Assembly (NCBI GenBank): GCA_910587835.1
Contig: CAJUNQ010000063.1
Coordinates: 10,638 to 74,637, forward strand
DNA length: 64,000 nucleotides
Direction of reading: 5' to 3'
DNA from: an uncultured Oscillospiraceae bacterium
GTDB lineage: Bacteria; Bacillota; Clostridia; Oscillospirales; Acutalibacteraceae
The notes beneath the pieces are model-generated. The model saw only the letters and a list, made by a program, of their open reading frames with translations, had not been told where the DNA came from and ran no database searches. Position numbers and translations under genes: made by a program. Below, one piece after another: positions 56,531 through 64,000 of this stretch; position 1 is the stretch's first letter; the number at the start of each line of letters is the position of its first letter.

Positions 56531-58096
56531 ATGTCTCAAATTCGGAAAACACTGCAAATCAATGATCTGAGTATTGCCATGAAAAAGGACCTGCGTCCCC
56601 TGCTCAGCGGCCTGCGGCTGAGCCTTCAGCCCGGCGACCGCATGGCGGTGATTGGCGAAGAGGGGGATGGCAAGTCCACGCTGGTCAAGCTTATTGCCTG
56701 CCCGGCTTTGGTGGAGGACTACGCTCAGTGGAGCGGCACGATTCAGGCCGGGGGCCTGGTGCTGGGGTATCTGCCCCAGGATATGGGGGATGTGGGAGGC
56801 CTTACCTGCTATGAGCTTTGCTGCCGGGAGCCCGCCTTTTTGGACGCGTCTCCCGGGGAGCTGGCGGGGGAGGCATCCCGGCTGGGGCTGCCGGTGGAAT
56901 TTTTCTATGCGGACCGGCCGGTGGCGACGCTCTCCGGCGGGGAGAAGGTGAAGCTGCAGCTGGCTCTGCTGGCCTTGCGCCGGCCGGATGTGTGGCTGCT
57001 GGATGAGCCCAGCAACGACCTGGACCTGGCCACGCTGGAATGGCTGGAGGCCTTTCTGCTGGGCTGTGAGGCCCCGGTGCTGTATATCTCTCATGACGAG
57101 ACTCTGTTGGAGCGCACCGCCAACGCTATTCTGCACATTGAGCAGCTGCGCCGCAAGACCCTGCCCCGGTGGACCTTGGCCCGCACCGGTTACCGGCAGT
57201 ATGTGGACCAGCGGTTGGCCCACATTGCCAAGCAGACCCAGCTGGCCCGGAAGGACCGGGCCGAGGACCGAAAGCGTCAGGAGAAAATACGGCGGATGGA
57301 GCAGAAGGTGCAGCATGACCTTGACGCCATCCGCCATGCGGACCGGGACGCAATAGGACGGCTGTTGAAAAAGAAAATGAAGTCTGTCAAGTCTATGGAG
57401 CACCGCTTTGACCGGGAGCGGGAGGACATGGCCGAGTTCCCTGACACGGAGGAGGCCATTCTGGTGGGGTTTGACTCTGCCGCCGCCCTGCCTGGGGGCA
57501 AGACGGTGTTGGATTTGGTTCTGCCGGCCCTGCGTTCTCCGGAGGGGGGCTTGCTGGCGGAGAATGTGGAGCTGCATGTGCGGGGGCCGGAGCATCTGTG
57601 TGTCACAGGCAGAAACGGGGTGGGCAAAACCACGCTTCTGCGGCATATTGCGGGAGAGCTGCTGCCCAGGACAGACATCAAAGCGGCTTATATGCCCCAG
57701 GACTATGGGGAGACCGTGGACCTGAGCCAGACCCCGGCGGAGTATCTGACGGACGGCTCGGGGGAAAAGGCCCGGCTGACCCAGGCGAAGACCTATCTGG
57801 GCAGCATGAAGTATACCCCCGAGGAGTGCAGCCACAGTCTTGCGGCCCTCTCCGGGGGGCAGCGGGCCAAGCTGTTCTTTTTGAAGATGATTCTGGATGG
57901 AAACAATGTGCTGGTTCTGGACGAACCCACCCGGAATTTCAGCCCGCTCTCCGGCCCGGTGATTCGGGGGATGCTGCGGGAGTTTGGGGGCTGTGTGATC
58001 AGTGTGTCCCACGACCGCAAGTATATTGAGGAGGTGGGGGAGCGGGTGCTGGAGCTCACCCCCCAGGGTCTGAAGGAGTCTGAAGCATACCGGTGA
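56531..58096 (+). CDS. ABC-F family ATP-binding protein
   Basis: A 521-residue protein with two ATPase domains and no membrane span. Domain 1: G-E-E-G-D-G-K-S-T (residues 41-49, with E-E in place of the usual N), L-S-G-G-E-K, L-L-D-E-P-S-N-D-L-D. Domain 2: G-R-N-G-V-G-K-T-T, L-S-G-G-Q-R, L-D-E-P-T-R-N-F-S-P. A charged linker of about 95 residues (the P-site tRNA-interaction motif) joins them. ABC-F proteins act on the ribosome; several displace antibiotics. Which this is cannot be told, but the leader suggests a resistance-type gene. The start at 56531 follows AGGGGG; the frame is open 62 codons upstream. Confidence 0.87.
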   Translation: MSQIRKTLQINDLSIAMKKDLRPLLSGLRLSLQPGDRMAVIGEEGDGKSTLVKLIACPALVEDYAQWSGTIQAGGLVLGYLPQDMGDVGGLTCYELCCREPAFLDASPGELAGEASRLGLPVEFFYADRPVATLSGGEKVKLQLALLALRRPDVWLLDEPSNDLDLATLEWLEAFLLGCEAPVLYISHDETLLERTANAILHIEQLRRKTLPRWTLARTGYRQYVDQRLAHIAKQTQLARKDRAEDRKRQEKIRRMEQKVQHDLDAIRHADRDAIGRLLKKKMKSVKSMEHRFDREREDMAEFPDTEEAILVGFDSAAALPGGKTVLDLVLPALRSPEGGLLAENVELHVRGPEHLCVTGRNGVGKTTLLRHIAGELLPRTDIKAAYMPQDYGETVDLSQTPAEYLTDGSGEKARLTQAKTYLGSMKYTPEECSHSLAALSGGQRAKLFFLKMILDGNNVLVLDEPTRNFSPLSGPVIRGMLREFGGCVISVSHDRKYIEEVGERVLELTPQGLKESEAYR

Positions 58097-58282
58097 GGGA
58101 GGGGGCGGCAAGCCCCTTCTTTCATTGGTTGGAAGGGGAGAGGGGTTGCCGCCGGCTTTCCTTTGCGCTCTGCCAGGGCCTTGGCTTGCGGGCGGCGCGC
58201 TCTGGCTTTTCTGCGGCCATCTTCCTTTTCGTTTTTCATACAAGCCCTGTCAACCCATATTTTATTAGAAAGAGGTGCTTCT

Positions 58283-59212
58283 ATGTCCTCCATTGTCTAC
58301 CGCGAAATGACCTGTGCTGCCATTCACGACCTGTCGGGCCTGGGAAAGTGTTCGCTGACCGTGGCTTTGCCTGTGCTCTCTGCCTGTGGGGTAGAGACCT
58401 CTGTGATGCCCACTGCTGTGCTGTCTACCCACACAGGGGGCTTTGAGGGGTTCACCTACCGGGACCTGACCGAGGACCTGCTGCCTGTAGCCAGGCACTG
58501 GCAGGGGCTGGGCTGCGGGTTTCAGGCGCTGTACACAGGGTTTCTGGGGTCGGCGGAGCAGACCGGGCTGGTGGGGGAGATTTTTGACATGTTCCCCCAG
58601 GCCATGCCTATGGTAGACCCGGTGATGGGGGACGGGGGGCGGCTGTACCGGACCATGACCCCGGCCATGGTGGAGGGCATGAAGGGGCTGTGCGCCCGGG
58701 CCAGGCTGGTCACCCCCAACCTGACTGAGGCGGCCGCTCTGTTGGATGAGGCGTATCAGGAGGGGCCCCTGAGCCGGGAGCGGTTGGAGGAGCTGCTCTG
58801 CCGATTGTGCGGGCTGGGGCCGGAGATGGCGGTGCTCACTGGGGTGCGCTGTGAGGGCGGGCTAGGGGCCGTGTGCATGGAGAAGGGAGGCCGGCCAACG
58901 TTCTGTATGCTGGAAGAGCTGCCGGGAGCGTATCATGGGACAGGGGACCTGTTTGCCTCTACTCTGCTGGGCGGGCTGCTCAACGGGATGAATTTGGAGG
59001 AAGCCTGTTGGCTGGCGGTACGATTTACCCATCAGGTGATTGAGTCCACCAGAAAATACAGCAAGGATTTCCGCTTCGGGCCAAAGTTTGAGATGCATCT
59101 ACCCCAGCTGGCAGTAGAGGTAGAAGCGTTCCGCCAGCGTGACGCTGGACCCGATTCGCGGGGTCGGGCAAAGGACACGCCCTCACGTTGTGGGGGAGGC
59201 GGGGTTTCTTGA
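58283..59212 (+). CDS. Pyridoxal/pyridoxamine kinase with repeat-derived C-terminal tail
   Basis: A 309-residue ribokinase-fold protein of the PdxY/PdxK group: D-L-S-G-L-G-K-C-S-L, T-A-V-L-S-T-H-T-G, V-D-P-V-M-G-D-G-G, L-V-T-P-N-L-T-E-A, and the catalytic G-T-G-D at about 232-235. It phosphorylates vitamin B6 vitamers. Normal proteins end near residue 285; here the last 24 residues (from R-D-A-G-P-D-S-R-G) are encoded by the repeat starting at 59134, which has replaced the original stop. ATG at 58283 follows AGAGGTG. Confidence 0.88.
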   Translation: MSSIVYREMTCAAIHDLSGLGKCSLTVALPVLSACGVETSVMPTAVLSTHTGGFEGFTYRDLTEDLLPVARHWQGLGCGFQALYTGFLGSAEQTGLVGEIFDMFPQAMPMVDPVMGDGGRLYRTMTPAMVEGMKGLCARARLVTPNLTEAAALLDEAYQEGPLSRERLEELLCRLCGLGPEMAVLTGVRCEGGLGAVCMEKGGRPTFCMLEELPGAYHGTGDLFASTLLGGLLNGMNLEEACWLAVRFTHQVIESTRKYSKDFRFGPKFEMHLPQLAVEVEAFRQRDAGPDSRGRAKDTPSRCGGGGVS

Positions 59213-59454
59213 CGCGGTTTGTTACGGTAGCTGGCCGAGAGGTTTTTTTAAGTAGGCGGATTGGCGCGGGACTACCGGCAGCTATTTCGCACACCGTAAC
59301 AGGCGCGATGAAAGAAACCAGCGTGACGCTGGACCCGATTCGCGGGGTCGGGCAAAGGACATGCCCTCACGTTGTGGGGGAGGCGGGGTTTCTTGACGCG
59401 GTTTGTTACGGTTGCTGGCCGAGAGTTTTTTTTGAGTAGGTGGATTGGCGCGGG
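59134..59454 (+). repeat. Tandem pair of REP-like repeats with 184-bp period
   Basis: Two near-identical 137-base copies (59134-59270 and 59318-59454) separated by 47 unique bases. Each begins with CCAGCGTGACGCTGG then ACCCGATTCGCGG, and continues through a C-A-C-G-T-T-G-T-G-G-G-G-G-A-G-G stretch to GGATTGGCGCGGG. The copies differ at a few bases. Copy 1 overlaps the end of the pyridoxal kinase gene. The head matches the elements at 12904 and 33426; the middle part differs, so this is a variant family. No gene lies between 59213 and 59534. Confidence 0.8.
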
Positions 59455-59534
59455 GTGAGAGTGTTGGGAAGGCACTTTCCTGAGGTGCGGCGAGGAACAA
59501 GCAACGAAAAAACGAGATGAAGGGGAGAAACTGA

Positions 59535-60008
59535 ATGGATTATACAACTTATAGTGACGAGGTGTTACAGCCTATTTTTCAGCGGTGGCGGAGCCGTTTG
59601 CGGCTGACGGAGAGCTGGGATGTGCGCTTGGAGCTGGTGGACGACCCGGCCTTTGTCAAAACCGGCGACTTTAAAATTGACCCTAACGACCGCAAGGCCA
59701 TTCTTATGCTCAATGCCCGCAATCCCCGGGGGGAGAACCCGGAGGAGGTGATCTGCCACGAGCTGCTGCACCTGAAGCTCTACCCCTTGGACCAGCTCAC
59801 GGAGACTTTGATTGTCAGCCACTATGCGGAGGGCTCGCCGGAGTACCGGGCTGTGTACCGGCAGTTTATGGAGCACCTGGAGATTACGGTGGAGGAGCTG
59901 GCCAAGTGCTGGCTGGCGGCCTTTGGGGAGGACAAGACGCTCTCTTATGGCCGCTGCCGGGAGATGCGGTCGTTTGATGAGCTGTTTGACGGGCTGAAGC
60001 CCCTGTGA
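59535..60008 (+). CDS. SprT-like putative zinc metalloprotease
   Basis: A 157-residue protein with H75-E76-L-L-H79, the HExxH zinc and catalytic motif, in V-I-C-H-E-L-L-H-L-K-L. The short length and the N-terminal substrate strand (L-N-A-R-N-P-R-G-E-N-P-E) resemble SprT/minigluzincin-like proteases. A third ligand is not obvious; H93 in I-V-S-H-Y is a possibility. Function unknown. It starts at 59535, preceded by GGGGAG, just after the repeat pair. The next gene starts 9 bases downstream. Confidence 0.6.
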   Translation: MDYTTYSDEVLQPIFQRWRSRLRLTESWDVRLELVDDPAFVKTGDFKIDPNDRKAILMLNARNPRGENPEEVICHELLHLKLYPLDQLTETLIVSHYAEGSPEYRAVYRQFMEHLEITVEELAKCWLAAFGEDKTLSYGRCREMRSFDELFDGLKPL

Positions 60009-60017
60009 GGTAGGGCT

Positions 60018-60647
60018 GTGGAGAAGATTGTACAGTATATTGTGGAGAAATACGACCCGGAGGGGCTGATTGTGTACGGCTCCTTTGCGGATGGGAGTCA
60101 GAACGAGGGCAGCGACTTTGACGCTCTGGCTCTGACCCGCAAGGCCGGGGCAGGGCATGACGGCTCGGTGGTGGAGGGGGTGGTTCTGGACCTGTTTCTC
60201 TACCCGCCGGAGCATTTTGCCGGGGACTTTGCCCCCCAGGAGGCGGTGCAGTGCTTTGATGGGAAAATCCTGGTGGACCGGCGGGGCGAGGCCCTTCGGC
60301 TGCAGGAACGGGTGAGGGAATACCTGGCCTCGTACCGCCCCAAGGAGCCGGAGCAGGTTGCCCAGGACCTGGACTGGTGCCGGAAAATGGCGGGCCGCTG
60401 TGTGAGGGGAGACGCGGAGGGCTTTTACCGCTGGCACTGGCTGCTGCGGGACAGTCTGGAAATTTATTGCGACGCCAGGGGCTGGTACTATTTCGGGCCC
60501 AAAAAGGCCCTGGGGGCCATGGAGCGGCAGGACCCGGCGTCCTTTGCCCTTTACTGCAAGGCCTTGAAGGAGATGGACCCGGCGGCGTTGAACGCCTGGG
60601 TAGAGCGATTGTGCCGGTTGGAGGGAGAAGCCCAGGAGTGTCCATAG
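60018..60647 (+). CDS. MNT-type nucleotidyltransferase-domain protein
   Basis: A 209-residue protein starting GTG 60018 with GAGGTAGGG upstream. The N-terminal part has I-V-Y-G-S-F-A-D-G-S and then G-S-D-F-D-A-L-A-L (the G-S-x-D-x-D motif), at about residues 18-40. A helical C-terminal half follows (L-D-W-C-R-K-M-A-G-R-C-V-R-G-D-A-E-G-F-Y). It could adenylylate a small molecule, a protein or a tRNA; related single-gene members are uncharacterised. No HEPN gene, the partner in MNT/HEPN toxin-antitoxin pairs, is adjacent, although the helical tail could play that role. Confidence 0.65.
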   Translation: MEKIVQYIVEKYDPEGLIVYGSFADGSQNEGSDFDALALTRKAGAGHDGSVVEGVVLDLFLYPPEHFAGDFAPQEAVQCFDGKILVDRRGEALRLQERVREYLASYRPKEPEQVAQDLDWCRKMAGRCVRGDAEGFYRWHWLLRDSLEIYCDARGWYYFGPKKALGAMERQDPASFALYCKALKEMDPAALNAWVERLCRLEGEAQECP

Positions 60648-60738
60648 CAAAGAGCTTATATGCAAGGCCTTGGTGAGTGTTCGGAAAAGCTTCGTCCACC
60701 ATTTCAACGGTGATCGGTTTCTTAGGGACAAAGCTCCC

Positions 60739-60920
60739 AGGGTGTGTTCACATAAGCTGAGTGTGCGGATTTTTGAGCAGGTTTTTGGCAGATTTAAGTC
60801 AGAAATTCGCAGAGCTGCTTGCAGTTCTTACATACCTGGCGTACTTCAAGAATTTTTGGCGCAGAAGATGGCAAAAAACTGCCAAAAAGACGTGTGTGAA
60901 CGCTTGTGTGAACACGCCCT
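60739..60920. repeat. MITE-like element, copy 2
   Basis: 182 bp with terminal inverted repeats: AGGGTGTGTTCACATAAGC at the left, and TGTGAACACGCCCT closing the right (one mismatch in 14). It shares GTGCGGATTTTTGAGCAG and TCAAGAATTTTTGGCGCAGA with copy 1 at 53192-53361. It has no coding capacity. The rest of 60648-60986 holds no gene; GAAAAGCTTCGTCCACC near 60690 is the inverse of the ACGAAACTTTT repeat word. Confidence 0.78.
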
Positions 60921-60986
60921 AAGCCGCCGGAGGCCGTTCCAACGTCATAAACGCTTTTTTCTGACACGCCCGAGAAGCCCGGGGCA

Positions 60987-61014
60987 TTGACAAATGCGGG
61001 GATTGCGGTATAAT
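60987..61014 (+). promoter_or_regulatory. Consensus promoter of the small membrane-anchored protein gene
   Basis: TTGACA (60987-60992), 16-base spacer, TATAAT (61009-61014). The leader is about 40 bases. Confidence 0.8.
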
Positions 61015-61058
61015 GGGAACAGGGCTTTTCAGGACTTTGGGCTGAGGGGGGGCTGCAG

Positions 61059-61580
61059 GTGAAGAAGCTTCGGCTGGGGGCGGCGGTTATGGCTGTGCTG
61101 TTGATTTTCAGCATGGGCGGCCTTGCGGTGTTTGTTGGCAAATATATCGACAGATGCAGGGTGGATAGCTATCAGACAGTCCGCATAGCAAGTACATTTA
61201 CAAGTATGTATGAAAAGGTAACGGCAATGGTAGAGGATGGCCGTGTGGATGAGGGCGACTTGCGCTGGCTGCAGCAGCAGGCGGCAGTGGCCCTTTATGT
61301 GTTCAGCAATTTCCCGGTGAAGCATGACATGGGGCCTAATGAGGACTGTGACCACAGTTTGACGTATAAGTTGATTGATTTGCAGGATATTGTCTTTAAA
61401 ATCCATGATGGCGAGCATATTCCGGCGCACATTTTTCAGGCGCTGGATCGGAACGGTCTGGTTCCTTTTTTAGAGGAGATGTCCCGTGTGAGCGGGGAAT
61501 GGCTGGAAACCCATGAGGAAGTGGGGCCCTTTGACGGCAACGCGCTCTATGAGGAGCTGAGAAGGGTCTGCGCGGAATAG
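61059..61580 (+). CDS. Membrane-anchored hypothetical protein
   Basis: A 173-residue protein starting GTG 61059 after GAGGGGGG. The N-terminus M-K-K-L-R-L-G-A-A-V-M-A-V-L-L-I-F-S-M is a signal anchor or membrane span (residues 5-27). The rest is an extracytoplasmic helical domain with a conserved-looking H-D-M-G-P-N-E-D-C-D-H segment. No family is recognised. An in-frame ATG at 61089 inside the span is less likely. It has its own strong promoter. Confidence 0.5.
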   Translation: MKKLRLGAAVMAVLLIFSMGGLAVFVGKYIDRCRVDSYQTVRIASTFTSMYEKVTAMVEDGRVDEGDLRWLQQQAAVALYVFSNFPVKHDMGPNEDCDHSLTYKLIDLQDIVFKIHDGEHIPAHIFQALDRNGLVPFLEEMSRVSGEWLETHEEVGPFDGNALYEELRRVCAE

Positions 61581-61708
61581 CGGCTGCTTGGGGACAGTGA
61601 GAGGGCGGTGGGGATTTTTTCAGACAAGCCCTGGTTACATCCGGCGGGGTTGTGATTCTTTTGCCGGGAAGGGCTTTGCGGACAGTGGCGTGAGGAAAGG
61701 AGCCTGCT

Positions 61709-62374
61709 ATGATTCGATATTTTCTTTTTGACCTGGACGGCACCCTGAACGACACCGGCCCGGGCATTACCGGCTGTGTGCAGTATGCCCTGGACCGGCT
61801 GGGCTGGTCCCCCCAGACGGAGGACTTTCTCAGGCAGTTTGTGGGGCCGCCGCTGCTCCACTCCTTTATGACCTTCTGTCATATGGACGAGCCTGCCGCC
61901 CAGCAGGCCATTGCCCTTTACCGGGAACGCTACTGGGCCTGGGGCGTGAACCAGAGCCCCCTTTACCCCGGGGTGGAGGGGATGCTCCGGCGGCTGGGCC
62001 GTGTAGCGGCGTTGGGGGTGGCGACCTCCAAGAATGAGGAGGGCGCCCGGCGGATTTTGGCCATGCGGGGAATCGAGGCGTTCTTTTCTGTGGTGGTGGG
62101 CGACGACGGTTCCCGGCCCTCCAAGGCGGAGGTGGTGGGGGAGGCCCTGAGGCTTCTGGGCAGTCCCCCGGCGGAGCAGGCTGTGATGATTGGCGACCGC
62201 CGCTTTGACATAGAGGGGGGCAGGGCCTGGGGCCTGCGGACCATAGGAGCGGAATATGGCTATGCCTCGCCGGGAGAGCTGAAAGCGGCGGGGGCGGACT
62301 GGCTGGCAGAGAGCGTTCCCCAGTTGGAGGACCTGTGCGCCGGACTGGCCGGCGGGAAAGGAGCGGAAAAATGA
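61709..62374 (+). CDS. HAD family hydrolase (phosphoglycolate phosphatase-like)
   Basis: A 221-residue phosphatase. Motif I is F-D8-L-D10-G-T-L-N-D-T, motif II T-S-K-N in V-A-T-S-K-N-E-E, and motif IV G-D-R-R-F-D. A C1 cap (residues 18-80) places it with Gph/PpaX-type hydrolases; the substrate is unknown. AAAGGAG precedes ATG 61709. The stop overlaps the next gene's start (ATGA 62371-62374), so the pair is translationally coupled. Confidence 0.88.
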   Translation: MIRYFLFDLDGTLNDTGPGITGCVQYALDRLGWSPQTEDFLRQFVGPPLLHSFMTFCHMDEPAAQQAIALYRERYWAWGVNQSPLYPGVEGMLRRLGRVAALGVATSKNEEGARRILAMRGIEAFFSVVVGDDGSRPSKAEVVGEALRLLGSPPAEQAVMIGDRRFDIEGGRAWGLRTIGAEYGYASPGELKAAGADWLAESVPQLEDLCAGLAGGKGAEK

Positions 62375-62910
62375 GCGGCGCAAAACGGATTCTGGTGGTT
62401 GTGGACATGCAGAACGACTTTATTACCGGGCCTTTGGGCACCCCGGAGGCCCGGGCCATTGTGCCCCGGGTGAAGGAGAAGATTCGGGGCTTTGAGGGGC
62501 CGGTGCTCTTTACCAAGGACACCCATGGGGCGGACTATCTGCAAACCCAGGAGGGGCGGCTGTTGCCTGTGCCCCACTGTGTCAGAGGGACGGCAGGCTG
62601 GGAGCTGGAACCCGGCATAGAGGCTCTGCGGGAGCAGACTGCCATTGAGAAGGGGAGCTTCGGGTCTTTGGGGCTGGCGGATGTTCTGCGGGAGTATCAG
62701 AGGCGGTGGGGCCTGGAAAGAGTAGAGGTGGTGGGCCTGTGCACCGACATCTGTGTGATCTCTAATGTGATGATTCTCAAGGCGGCGCTGCCGGAGGTCC
62801 CTGTTGTGGTGGACGCCAGCTGCTGCGCGGGGGTGACGCCGGAGAGCCACCGGCGGGCGTTGGAGGCTATGCGCGCCTGCCAGGTGCTGGTGGAGGAGCC
62901 TGCCCGGTAA
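62371..62910 (+). CDS. Nicotinamidase/isochorismatase-like cysteine hydrolase
   Basis: A 179-residue protein. Catalytic Asp12 is in V-V-V-D-M-Q-N-D-F, the Lys-equivalent in the H-C-V-R-G-T region, and the nucleophilic Cys in V-G-L-C-T-D-I-C-V. The metal ligands D-x-H are in T-K-D-T-H-G-A-D-Y. H-C-V-x-G-T is the nicotinamidase (PncA) version of the motif, so deamidation of nicotinamide for NAD salvage is the likeliest role. AAAGGAG lies nine bases before ATG 62371. Coupled to the HAD gene. Confidence 0.82.
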   Translation: MSGAKRILVVVDMQNDFITGPLGTPEARAIVPRVKEKIRGFEGPVLFTKDTHGADYLQTQEGRLLPVPHCVRGTAGWELEPGIEALREQTAIEKGSFGSLGLADVLREYQRRWGLERVEVVGLCTDICVISNVMILKAALPEVPVVVDASCCAGVTPESHRRALEAMRACQVLVEEPAR

Positions 62911-63437
62911 AGCCGGCGTGTTTTAGGCAGCACAGCGTGAAGACTGCCCAAGGAGATTTGCTTGCGCTCTTTCTGCCGGATTGTTTGGCTTCGCTTGTCA
63001 ATGGCCGGGTGGTTTGGGTGCCATTGGGATAATGTGGTGAAAAAATAGGCTGGGCAGCCCGGGCGCAATTTTTGTGTGGGGCTGCTTTAACAGAGAACGC
63101 CGGGAGCTGGGGGTTGAAGCCAGGGAAATCAGCGGCTTTCCTGGCATTCCCCCTGCTCCCGGCGCGGTTTGCGGGAAAAGCGGGACGTGGGTTACGGGAC
63201 GTGGGTTATTAAAAAAAAGACGAAATTATAGCCGCGGGTGATGTACGCTAATGGTACGGGCTACCTCTCAAGAGATACTCAAAGGGTCTTTTCAAGTGTG
63301 CTGACCGTATTGCAACCTGTAAACGGCTCAGCCGCTGCTTTTTAGGAGTTTTTATGGGATAGAATTCTCCTTTGCCATATGCTATCGCTTTTTTTCACCG
63401 GCTTGGCTGGTGGTTCCTTGCGCGAGAGCGAGAAATG
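62911..63437. other. Long intergenic region with one very stable hairpin
   Basis: About 530 bases with no convincing gene. CGCCGGGAGC (63098-63107) pairs with GCTCCCGGCG (63155-63164), and inside TGGGGG, GCCAGG and GAAA pair with CCCCCT, CCTGGC and CTTTC, giving a nearly continuous hairpin of 67 bases. There is no T-run. GGGACGTGGGTTA is then repeated in tandem at 63181-63208. A structured RNA is possible but not recognised. Confidence 0.45.
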
Positions 63438-63472
63438 AAGAAAGAGCCTCCCGTGGGGGAGACTCTTTCTTT
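63438..63472. terminator. Terminator after yjfB
   Basis: AAGAAAGAGCCTCCC pairs with GGGGAGACTCTTTCTT over GTG. On the minus strand it follows the yjfB stop by six bases and runs into CTTTCTTCATTTC. Confidence 0.7.
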
Positions 63473-63477
63473 GCGCC

Positions 63478-63654
63478 TCAGGCGTACACGTCAAAGGTGT
63501 AGGGACTGGGAGGAAGCATTTGTTCCAGCTCCTGCAGGGCCAGCTTCTCGGTGGTGTCCATCATTTTTTTGGTGATGGCCAGAGAATAATCGGTGGCGAG
63601 CTGAGTCTGGCTGTAGGATGTAGCCATAGAGGCGATGCTGCTCATCATGTCCAT
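63478..63654 (-). CDS. yjfB: YjfB family putative motility protein
   Basis: A 58-residue protein: M-D-M-M-S-S-I-A-S-M-A-T-S-Y-S-Q, then L-A-I-T-K-K-M-M-D-T-T-E-K-L-A-L-Q-E-L-E-Q-M-L-P-P-S-P-Y-T-F-D-V. This matches YjfB (putative motility protein), a small family in flagellated Firmicutes often co-expressed with flagellar genes. The molecular role is unknown. AAGGAGGG precedes ATG 63654; the longer open frame upstream is not used. With two chemoreceptors in the window it points to a motile host. Confidence 0.85.
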   Translation of the reverse strand: MDMMSSIASMATSYSQTQLATDYSLAITKKMMDTTEKLALQELEQMLPPSPYTFDVYA

Positions 63655-63676
63655 AGAGATCCCTCCTTGTAGAATG

Positions 63677-63705
63677 ATTATAGCAGAGCGGGGGAGGAAT
63701 GTCAA
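63677..63705 (-). promoter_or_regulatory. Consensus promoter of yjfB
   Basis: Minus strand: TTGACA (63705-63700), 17 bases, TATAAT (63682-63677). This is a perfect sigma-A promoter rather than a flagellar sigma-D one. Confidence 0.8.
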
Positions 63706-63865
63706 TGGGAGAATGGAGGCGGGGAGGGAGCGGTGCAATCGGGGCAGAGGGCCTGAGAGAGTTTTTTCTCTGTCTGTACGGGCTATCAGCAGGCTGTTGG
63801 TTTGTTTGGGGTGGACTGGGTGGTTCTCTCTTACCACGGCTTTTGTCTTATAGATGACGTAGGGC

Positions 63866-64000
63866 TTGTTTGAAAAATCGAAAACGCCGTCTTTTTACCC
63901 AGAAGCAGCCATCTCCTGCGTCGAAAATCCTCGTAATACGCAAGTATTGGCGTAGTTAGCGTAGCTAACTACAGCGGTTCTTCTCCTTGAAGCTGACCGC
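63866..64000. repeat. Intergenic repeat (cut by window edge), related to 48203-48305
   Basis: Shares the 22-base core CGCCGTCTTTTTACCCAG+AAGC (63885-63906) and flanks with the copy at 48.2 kb. The second half contains GCAAGTATTGGCGTAG, AGTTAGCG and TAGCTAACT, with inner symmetry (AGTTAGC/GCTAACT). The AATACTTGC word also occurs inside the 3719-3884 element, so the families may be distantly related. Confidence 0.6.

Noticed and set aside
59134..59454. CRISPR array
   Set aside because: Only two long (137-base) copies, no short regularly spaced repeats and no cas genes anywhere in the window.
60018..60647. MNT/HEPN toxin-antitoxin pair
   Set aside because: The nucleotidyltransferase motif is present, but no adjacent HEPN gene exists and the 209-residue length exceeds a minimal MNT antitoxin.

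Overview
The window looks like the chromosome of a motile, Gram-positive, high-GC member of the Clostridia, most like the Oscillospiraceae/Ruminococcaceae. This is inferred from gene content: an energy-coupling factor (ECF) transporter beside truA, a DUF5711-CvpA-pgsA cluster, a Zn-ribbon Clp ATPase without ClpN repeats, QueT, YjfB, and AAGGAGG-type ribosome sites. Most genes are GC-rich; a few islands are clearly AT-richer. No species can be named from sequence alone.

Layout. 1-12.9 kb is a dense plus-strand run: methyltransferases, a P-loop protein, glmM, a 2H phosphoesterase, DUF4180, an rRNA-type methyltransferase, a CAT-like acetyltransferase, a Nudix hydrolase, then ecfA1, ecfA2, ecfT and truA with an aminoglycoside-nucleotidyltransferase-like gene, small unknowns and a RibD-like reductase lodged between them. 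13.6-20.3 kb holds DUF5711, cvpA, pgsA, a peptidase E-like gene, a Clp ATPase and a GNAT. 20.4-25.3 kb is minus strand: nucleotidyltransferase, NYN/LOTUS protein, HD protein, a GNAT-DUF3795 gene with SOS-like boxes, and a GH130 glycoside phosphorylase divergent from a plus-strand sugar ABC transporter (25.6-29.5 kb). 29.7-35.4 kb (minus) has DUF2461, a chemoreceptor with an extracellular CZB-like domain, a GNAT, TrkH, and queT behind a preQ1-I riboswitch-like leader.

A mobile region follows tRNA-Leu(UAG) (35.61-35.69 kb). It carries a 5'-truncated VirB6/TrbL-like gene, small integrative-element genes (SHOCT-like, amidoligase, gamma-glutamylcyclotransferase, DUF5049, DUF4314), two overlapping serine recombinases, and an AT-rich 829-residue SF2 helicase ending in a PD-(D/E)XK-like nuclease domain. 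Inverted arms at 35,696-35,710 and 46,581-46,595 may be the split halves of the attachment site. The helicase-nuclease is the best candidate here for an undescribed defence gene. A second AT-rich patch at 52.15 kb encodes an orphan DndE-like protein.

46.9-64 kb mixes a FAD/Rieske oxidoreductase, an AraC/GyrI regulator, a second chemoreceptor with a long folded leader, an aldo-keto reductase divergent from an esterase, an ABC-F ATPase behind an attenuator-like leader with a three-codon upstream ORF, pyridoxal kinase, a SprT-like protease, a second nucleotidyltransferase, HAD and nicotinamidase-like enzymes, and YjfB.

The chromosome also carries several families of short palindromic repeats. 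A REP-like hairpin with TGA in its loop touches the 3' ends of truA, trkH and the pyridoxal kinase gene. Two MITE-like elements of 170 and 182 bp lie at 53.19 and 60.74 kb. Another element overlaps the stop codon of the 2H phosphoesterase gene.
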